Source: Phoronis ovalis
Lineage: Eukaryota; Phoronida; Phoronidae
Direction of reading: 5' to 3'
Length of the DNA: 16,073 nucleotides
Assembly (NCBI GenBank): GCA_028565635.1
Contig: JAOXYB010025025.1
Span: 1 to 16,073 of the forward strand
The notes under the pieces are model-generated. The model was not told the DNA's origin. It ran no database searches and worked only from the letters and a program-made list of their open reading frames with translations. Of the stretch, positions 1 to 9,300 are shown piece by piece (the first letter of the stretch is position 1; each line of letters begins with the position of its first letter). The position numbers and the translations under genes were made by a program.

Positions 1-222
1 ATTTCGTCATTTATAACAGTACTATCATTATTAGTACTGAAAATAAAAAAATATAAAATTGGGGTTTTGGGGCCTTTGACTAAATATAAGTTTCACAGTT
101 GAAAAAGTATAATTTATCATCACGACAACTTGAGTAAAAAAACTTCATTATTCAGACTGAGTCCAGTCTATCACTGCCATAGCCAATTAAAATTGTAACA
201 GCCTCAATTTTGTTCTTTTCAG
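1..222 (+). other. End of an upstream AP3B intron
   Basis: AT-rich non-coding sequence ending in a pyrimidine-rich tract and AG (221-222) directly before the first visible AP3B exon. The exons for the AP3B N-terminus must lie before position 1. Nothing else is visible here. Confidence 0.8.
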
Positions 223-393
223 ATGGTAGCCAAAGGGAAAGATGCTTCAGCTTTGTTTCCAGCCGTTGTAAAAAATGTTGTCTCCAAGAATTTAGAAGTA
301 AAGAAGCTTGTGTATGTTTATTTGACTCGATATGCTGAAGAACAACAAGATTTAGCATTGTTATCCATCAGTACTTTCCAGAGAGCCCTGAAG
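223..393 (+). CDS. AP3B1: AP3B exon a (trunk residues 1-57)
   Basis: Acceptor AG at 221-222, donor AAG|GTTAGT after 393; 57 codons, ends in phase 0. It encodes [18 protein letters not shown] through STFQRALK, the conserved first part of the adaptin solenoid. The initial Met corresponds to an internal residue of human AP3B1 (MIAKGKNAS), so this exon is internal. Confidence 0.95.
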
Positions 394-3300
394 GTTAGTA
401 TAATGCATTGAATCATCAATTAGTATGGAACAAAAAAATCCTCTTATGTTGTCCTCTTGACAGCTTTGGTGACATATGGTGGTCAGAATTCAGAATGTTA
501 CTTTCCAAGAATGGCAGGAGATGCATGGACATTTACAGTTGGTTTGTAACATGTTGTTTCTTGTTTCTGGAATGCAATTCCATAACACAGTGCATGTTTT
601 TTGGTCTACTGTGGTAAGATAATGCAATAACAAAATTAACCTCAAAGTATAAATTAAATATGAATAAATTACCCAAATGGGACTAACCATCTTAACTACA
701 ATTTATTTGTTTAGGACCCAAATCAATTGATTCGTGCCAGCGCCTTGCGAGTATTGTCGAGTATTCGAGTGCCAGTCATTGTACCCATAATGATGTTAGC
801 TATTAAAGAAGGTGTGATGGACATGTCCCCTTATGTTAGAAAGACAGCAGCACATGCTATACCTAAACTACATAGGTTTGTACTTAATTGTAAATAGCCT
901 ACCTAAATTTAATAGATAAATCAATGCTCTCTATGCAGTAGGCCCTCTTGCACAATACTTGAAAATGAAGTCAGAGGTATACCATCTTGCATTCCTTATA
1001 TCTGTTTGTATGTAGGTCACGAAAGAAGTACACACTATTTTAATCACCACGAATACTAGTATCTGTTTTTTCTTATTAAATATATAAATAATTTTCTTTT
1101 AAAAAGTAACCAGTTACTTTCTTATTTTCACAGCCTGGATGAGGAGCAAAACGATTTTTTGATAGAAGTTATTGAAAAATTGCTGGCTGATAAAACAACT
1201 GTGAGTATTATGAGTAATAAGAAAAGCACTCCATTTATGCTGTAGTTGTCATTTGAAGTCTCTGTGATGTAACACATGTACTTGTATGTATTCGAGGGCG
1301 TTACCCGAGTACAATACATTGAGTAACCAAGGAAGTAACCTTCAAAAGTTTTCATAATTGTAACATTTTTGTCTTACATATCCAACCCTTCATTATGAGA
1401 TATTGTGATACTGTCTTTATGAAACGAGAAGCAAACATTACATGATTTGTGATAAAACATGTCTTCATTGTAATATTATTGAAAGAATAGTTTACTAAAT
1501 AATTATGTAAATATACTTTCTGGATACATCTATTACTGTAAATTGCAGTTAGTAGCTGGTAGTGCTATCCAAGCTTTTGAAGAAGTTTGTCCTGATAGAA
1601 TTGATCTTATTCATAAGAATTATCGTAAACTCTGCAACCTTCTGGTGGACGTTGAAGAATGGGGTCAAGTCGTTATTATCAACATGCTGACAAGATATGT
1701 CAGGACACAGTTCGTAAATCCAAATGCTGAAGTAAGTCAAGTAAAAGTGGTGAAAAAGGGTAATTTTTCCAAGAAGCTGACTTATCCAGTTTGGGTTGTA
1801 TTCTATCTAAACCAGGGAGATTAAAAAAAATCCTCACAAAGAAGCCTCCAAATTGATGCAAGGCTGTATAGATTAATGCATTTCCCTTTTAGACAAAAAC
1901 TACCACAAGATACTGCATGCTGCAGTTCAATAAGCATCTCTCAAAGCAGATTATAATTATAAAATGTATTTGATTTTTTTTAGGATATTGAACATGGAGA
2001 AGAAAATAAAAACTTTTACGAGGATTCCAATGAAGATTCTGATAATGATGATCATTCCGATGAGGGACGTAAAAAGAAACAGTACATAATGGATCCTGAC
2101 CATAGGCTTATTCTCAGAACATGCAAACCGTTGCTCAACAGTAGAAATGCTTCGGTAAGTGTACTGACTATGGCACTGGTATTTAACTTATTTTTAAGGT
2201 TTTTTAATTATTTTTTTTAACGGACTTTAGTTTATTCTCAAACATTACCTAAAACTGCCATAAAATGTATCATTCTTTAATTTTACAGACATTAATTTTG
2301 AAAACGTGTCCTTCCCAGAACAGAGCGATACATGTCAAGATATATGATATATGTTTTCTTGTTGCTACAACAAATTCCTTTACAGGTTGTGTTGGCTGTT
2401 GCTCAACTCTACTTTCACTGTGCACCTAAGTCAGAAGTTGGTGTTGTTGGTCGATCATTAGTGAGACTCCTTAGAAGCCACAAGTAAGTTATCTTCAAAC
2501 ATCTTCATCTCAGTTCCAGTTAAATTCAAATGTAACTGAATATAGTTATCTGAAGAACAATATTTTGAAGCTTGTAAGCTTGTCAAGAAGTCCGTTGTTC
2601 CAAACCGTCCATTTTCTGAGGTAAATAATGTATGATTGTGTAGTCCTTCTCATTTAGAGTAATCTGATTGAGAAGAATGACAGATTCTTGTCTCTACCAG
2701 AGGTCGCTAGTTGTCATGAATGTGTGATGACACCAATGACTTCATTTGCTTAAACTGTATTTGGGCTGAAGCTTATTTTAAGGAGTAACATTTATTAGCA
2801 TTTAAATGAAACTTTGTATTTTTTTTTTTGATTGTGCTATGCAATTAACTGTTTTCCAGAGAAATACAATATACAGTTTTAAGCAATGTGGCTACAATGA
2901 CTACAACAAGAAAGGGCATGTTTGAACCATATTTGAAAAGTTTCTTCGTGCGTGCTAATGATCCAACTCATGTCAAGTTACTTAAGTTAGAAATATTAAC
3001 CAATCTGGCAACAGAAACAAATGTGTCCATAATCCTTAGGGAATTTCAGGTACATTTCTACTGTGGTTGAAATAACATTTCTTATTTTTTAGTTTAAAAA
3101 AACTCATAATATATCTTAATTTCTAGATTTGTGGCACATACTGTATGCAATCAAACTAACAATATTGACCATCAGTTAAAAAACAATTATACTGACAGAA
3201 CCGAACCCATTGCTTTCTTGAGACATACAGGTAATAGGGTTTAATCATCTCTGAAGCAATTTTATCATTTTAAAATGCTAGTAAAAAGATATCGATAAAC

Positions 3301-6300
3301 ACAGATATTAGGTACATTTATCTGTCTCAGAACACCTGCAAATTTTGAGTGAATCAAAATTTTTGTACAAAGAGTGAAACATTTTGTGTACTTGATATAC
3401 TTCATTTTTTTCAGACATATGTTACAAGCTCAGACAAAGAATTTGCTGCTTGCACAATTCAAGGAATTGGTCGCTGTGCCAGTAATATTTCAGAAGTGAC
3501 TGATCCTTGCTTAAATGGGCTAGTACATCTCATGTCAAATCGGGATGGTAAGTTAATATGTAACTTGGGCTATTACATGTTATATAACCTTTTTATGCTT
3601 TAATAACTAAATGTGTTAAATAATTTATCCAACAAAAACACATGAACATGTATTTTCTTGTGGTGGACTACTCAGTTATGCTGACTTGACAATGTACTTG
3701 TAATTACAGAAGATTAACTGTCAGAATAGAAACTAGAACAACTATGCATAATTGGCAAAATACAAGATGATTTCAGCTTTATGCTTAATTTATCTAATTT
3801 GCCTATCTCCATACAATTAACTTCATTTTTTTACAGAAAATGTAGTTGCAGAAAGTGTTGTTGTCATAAAGAAATTGCTTCAAATGCAGGTACTATAATA
3901 ATGCTTAAATTATCTACCATCTTCTTGAACACCTACTTTTTACAAGGCATGTGTTTACTCATAATGAAAAACCGTACTGTATAAAAGAATTCTATATTTA
4001 AACATTACCTATAACACTCTTTTGGTACAAGGAGATCAAATGTGTAAAAATGGTTAATAATAGAAAGCAGATGGAATATCTCAAAAGATAGGCTTGGGAA
4101 CATGCTTCATTTCACAACTGGCGTGTAGGCAAAGGATTGAACTACTTTCTATGAAGCATGAAAACAGGACACAAACTTTAAAAATGCTAATTGATTTAAA
4201 TTAGCCACCATATGGTTTTAAAATACCAGTGTTTCTGGGAATAATAAACATTTATAAACGCACATTTTATGGCTTCAACAATTTTAGCTGCATGTTGAGT
4301 AATCTCCAGTTGAAAATTGTTTCTCCTTTTCCTTTGCATTTCATTTCATTGCAGTGTTGTTTCTATCTTATTGTGAACTATCATAAAAACTGTTGCTGCT
4401 TGTAATCTACTTTGTAACACTACACCCTTAACGTTATAACGTCTCTTTCTGTAGTCTACTTCATCAGGTAGAAAAAAGGTACATATTAGAATTTATTTTA
4501 ATTTTTCATTATGACAATTGAACCCTTTCTAAGTAAAGTTTAATCCACGTTATTCATTGCATAGTGTGAGAAAATGAAAGATTTTAAGGATTAGCCTAGC
4601 GTCCCATCCATACAAAAATAAATCTTCAAAGGAAAATTAAATCATTTACTTGCTGATTAAATTTCAATATTTCCATGTTTAGAGGATTTAAGAAGAATAA
4701 TTGTCAAGTTATATGTTTTGCAACAGAATAAATGTAATTTTATTCAAAATTTACCTTGAGTTTGCATTAAATGAAAGGTGAAGTAGCACACATATCCTAC
4801 TAGTGATAACATGGGGAACTGCTATTAGAAAGGGTCTCTTTTGTAGTACAAAGCCACATGCTTTGTGTGTATTATAAAAGATGTAGCAAAGTATGGTTAT
4901 GGTTAATGCTTGTATTCCATGTAGTGATAGTTAATATGTAGGGTAAGGTGGTACAATCTATTGACATTTTACATATTTCTATGTATAAGATGTCCTGCCT
5001 TGTAAAATTAAACAGTTCTATACAGTCGGGTACTACTTAAAGATATATCATGTGATTTAATACTGTTCTGTTGTATCATTAAGTAACCAGTAAGTCAAAC
5101 GTTTTGATTAAAATTTCATTTTTTATGATAATTTAAATACTATAAAAATGACAAATTAAGCAACGCATGAAAAATTGTACAAACCATGCTAGTAGTTATT
5201 TGTTTACTTTAGAAGTAATACAAATTGATAAGATATATATTTGGAATATATATATATATATATTGTGGGTCATGAAGTCTTTATATAAACATTTCAGCCA
5301 AGTGAACACAAAGACATTATTGTACACATGGCAAGATTGGCTAACAACATCACTGTGCCTATGGCCAGAGCGAGTATTCTGTGGTTGATTGGAGAGTACT
5401 CAGATCGTGTTCCAAAAATTGCACCAGACGTTCTGAGGCAGATGGCAAAGACATTTACCAATGAGGTGGGTTCATTCCTTTGTTGCTGTGCATTTGTATG
5501 TAATATCATCCAATACATTTCTACAATGCTGTGTTTTGTGAATAAATAGTCACACGGTTATGCGCACAATCACATGTTTTTGAATTCACAAATTGCAGCA
5601 TCGTGGAAACATTTGGGTTAGTGACCAGCATCACCAGTAAGTTCATACAATTAGTCTTTACTGCACTGTAGTGCAATTGTGTCACATCACTCAGCAAGAT
5701 ATTTTTTAGACAATATGTATGTTAATATGCAATTGTATGTTAAAGATACCCACTCCTGTTGTGAAGTTTGGATAGTTGTGGCTGTCTGAATAATCTCCAT
5801 TTCATTCTGTTTTCAGGAGGATATTGTGAAACTGCAGATTCTTAATCTAGCTGCTAAGCTCTGTCTAACTAACTCCAAACAGACAAAACTCTTGTGCCAG
5901 TACATTTTCAATCTTGCAAAGTATGACTTGAATTATGACATTCGTGATCGGGCTCGTTTCCTGCGAGCTTTGATTCTTCCAGGTGAAAAAGCTGGTGCTT
6001 TAGCAAAACATGCCAAAAAAATCTTCCTTGCTACCAAACCTGCACCAGTTTTGGAGTCAAAATTTAAGGGTAAGAACATTTTCAGTAACACATAATGTAC
6101 ATAATTGTACTTAGTAGCTAAACAGAATTTTAGAGGCGTAAACAATGTCTGATATAAGATTGTGATTGATGATCTAAGTGCAAAATACTATAGGAATTAC
6201 AAAGGCTCAAGCATGTTTTAAAATTTTGTTCTCATTCCGAATAGTTTCTTGATTCCTTGATTTTTATTCTTACTGACTCTTAAATTAGCAACACCTTGTA

Positions 6301-9300
6301 GGCGTTATGTTATGTTTTAGTTATATTTCATACTGTAGTGTATTATTGGTTAATGCGAAGAAGTTATGTATAATTTGGGCATTTGTATATCAGCCAGTCA
6401 TTGTTGCTCCCATGGTTCTGTACAACTGATATGGAATTTTCAAATCCTTAGCAAGCAGAAGTCCATATATGTTGAGTGATATCTACTTTGATTTAGAGTT
6501 ATAATAATGCTGCTGTTTCTATATTGTAGATCGTGATAATTATCAACTAGGAACATTGTCCCACATTTTGAATCAGAAAGCTCCTGGATATAACCATTTA
6601 CCAGAATGGCCTGAAGAAGCGCCTGATACATCGGTCCGTAATGTTGAAGTGCCAATACCCTGGACCGAGACTAAAAAGCAGCAAGAAAAGAAAAAGAAGC
6701 CATCTGCTTTTTATTCAGACGAGGAAGGTAATGATGGTAAATTTCCAGTTGCTGTGTTTTTGTAATAATAATAAATAGATTTAATAATTAGTGCTGGCCA
6801 TATGGTTTAATAACAAAATTAGACATAAATGTACTTGAAAAGAGTTGCTGCAACATGAAAGCTTTATTTAATTATCTAGGTGTACACTGTGTGTTTCATA
6901 TAAAGGCTTTATTTTATATATTCAATTTACTTTCTTATATCAGCTGACTGTTATATTGTTTATAGAAGAAAGTAGTGATGAGGAAGAGAGCTCTTCAGAA
7001 GAGGAGGAGGAAGAGGAAGAAGAAGAGTCTGAGGAACAAGAGGATGAATCGGAAGAGGAGGTAATACATTGTCAATCTGAGTGCAAAATGAACATTTTGG
7101 CAGGTAGAGTTTAATTATACTAATGATGATGAACAAATATGTTTGTCACATTTTGATATTTGAATATTTCATTTTTTTGTCTATTATAGGGTTGGTATTT
7201 TGATATTCATAGTGAATTCTTCCCAATTCATTTTATTGTTTGAATTAGATAAAGTTTGATTTTTGTGAATAGTTTGCTGTCAAACATATCATTTTTCCAA
7301 CAGAAATAAAAATGACGTTTACTTTTACAAACAGGTCTAGGCAGATTTATAAAATCTGTTTAGTGGCAAGACAAACCGTGAGTTGGAAATAGGTTTTACT
7401 TGTGATAATATAGTAACACTATAAATTTATATAGGAAGAAGAAGATTCGAGCGAAGAAGAATCTAGTAGCGAGGAAGAGAGCGAAGATGAAAGTGAAGAT
7501 GACACTCCAAAACCTGTCCAAGTAAAGTCAACATCAGTTAAACCATCCACAAAAAAGACTCCACAGAAGCCAAAGAAACAAGATTCTCTCAACCTACTGG
7601 ATTTAGACGACTGTGAGTTTTACTAAAGTGGTTACAACCTGAAATTTAATATTTAAATCAAACTGCTAAAATGAAATCCACAGCTGAATGAATGCACTAT
7701 ATTGTTGAGATAGGCGGTGCAAGTATGTTGTATGTAAATAATAAGGCTAATGTTTTAGCTGTGGGTGCATTGATGTAATAATTGAAAATGCTTAAATACA
7801 AAGATTTTAGTCTGTTAAATATTATATGATTCTATGGCAATGCATGTTTAATTTTTTAGTCTCATTTGAAAGAAGTTCATACCAACCAGGTATATCAATT
7901 TGTTGTACACAGTGCATGTAATATTGTACTTTAAGTACAATAACTTTGTTTTCCGTTTGTGTTGTGTTAAGATTGTAAGTTAATATGGAGATTAATTTGG
8001 ATTTTATTTCCTTTCTGCTTTGCGTAAGTACTGTTTTACGCACTGGTGTATATGAAGGCAGTGCACTTTGATTTAGTCTTTGACATTACAGGAGGTTAGA
8101 AAACCCCATTGTAAAAGCTACTCTAAAATACTCTTAAAACAACACAAAACTCCCCCAATTTAATCTGACAATTTAACTTTTGCTCATGTTAACAATATAT
8201 TTGATTGTTTCAGTTGGTTCTACTGCCGTCACACCAATGGGAGGCTCTGGCGATCTTTTAACGCCATCGTTAGCATCTGACATGAGTGCAATCAGTATTG
8301 GTGGTGCTTCTTCTCCAACCTCTACTCTGGTAAGCAATAGACATTTGTTTGAATATAATTGACAATGAACTATGAGCTGCTTGCCATTGTCAATGTCAAT
8401 AGACCATTTGCAGACACTTGGTGGAGCCATCAGTTGTGGACCCAAACGTTCCCAGTTGTTGTGTTGCATTGTATCCAACTGAGGATCCTGGCATTGAAAG
8501 GGTCTGACAGTGCTGCCCTCAAGTGCATGCAAATAGTCGATTGATGACAGGAACAAATTTGCTAGTATATGTTGATTTCAATTTCAAGGCTGAGTTTATG
8601 TAATGACTACAGACTATGATGAATGCAATAAAATACAGTACATTAAAAAACATTAAGTACATATCTTCTTAAGATAAGTTAGATAAAACAGGTAAAACAA
8701 TTGTTTCAGCCTCCAATTTCACCTTATGTTCCTCAATTAATTAATTGATATTGTCTGGCTACACTGTTAACATTATTTTGCTGTTCAAGTATAGATCTAT
8801 AGAGAAACTTCATTTATCTTACCTCCTGCTTGATAGACTTGTAATTCTGAACCACTTTGTGCTTTATTACCACCCATTGTTATACACTGAACATCGAAAT
8901 ATTTTCCAAGATGCAAGAGTTGGCCTAAGTACACCATAGCATGAGGCTTTGTTGACACTATATACGAATATAGTACCGGCATATTAATACACATATTTTT
9001 TTCTTTTGGGTGGGGCGGGCCGTTTTAATTTTGGGTGTTTTGTAATGTCAACATGTTATATAATTTCTGACTAAAGCAATAAAATTCCAGAAATCATTAC
9101 AATTTTAAAAAATCGGAATTTGAATTCGGGCCTATTTGCCACAGGAATAGTGCGATTCATGAGTCGATTTTGTTCTAACGCGTTCTCTCAAAATCAGTAT
9201 GGTCAAGACTGCATGAAAAATTAACTGGTAGTGTATGAAAGAGTGTACGCTCACATTATGAAGAGATAATAGTTCCGGGAATGTTGCTCTATTTGATATG

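Noticed and set aside
223-225. ATG as the true AP3B start codon
   Set aside because: It directly follows a pyrimidine tract and AG, and it aligns with an internal Met about 70 residues into human AP3B1.
2722-2770. Possible intronic box C/D snoRNA (GTGATGA then CTGA)
   Set aside because: Spacing between boxes is too short and no terminal stem flanks them. Similar TGATGA/CTGA pairs near 7122, 8616, 11826 and 14999 also lack D boxes, spacing or stems.
3890-5297. Hidden cassette exon in the longest AP3B intron
   Set aside because: The protein is continuous with human AP3B across this junction and no acceptor-ORF-donor combination in a compatible phase stood out.
5933-6145. - strand ORF of 70 codons
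   Set aside because: It is the antisense shadow of the conserved AP3B exon at 5817-6069.
8173-8556. 127-codon ORF on the - strand, the longest unassigned ORF
   Set aside because: It runs antisense across the AP3B linker exon at 8214-8329 and into the intron; no recognisable domain, and the + strand exon is supported by phase and homology.
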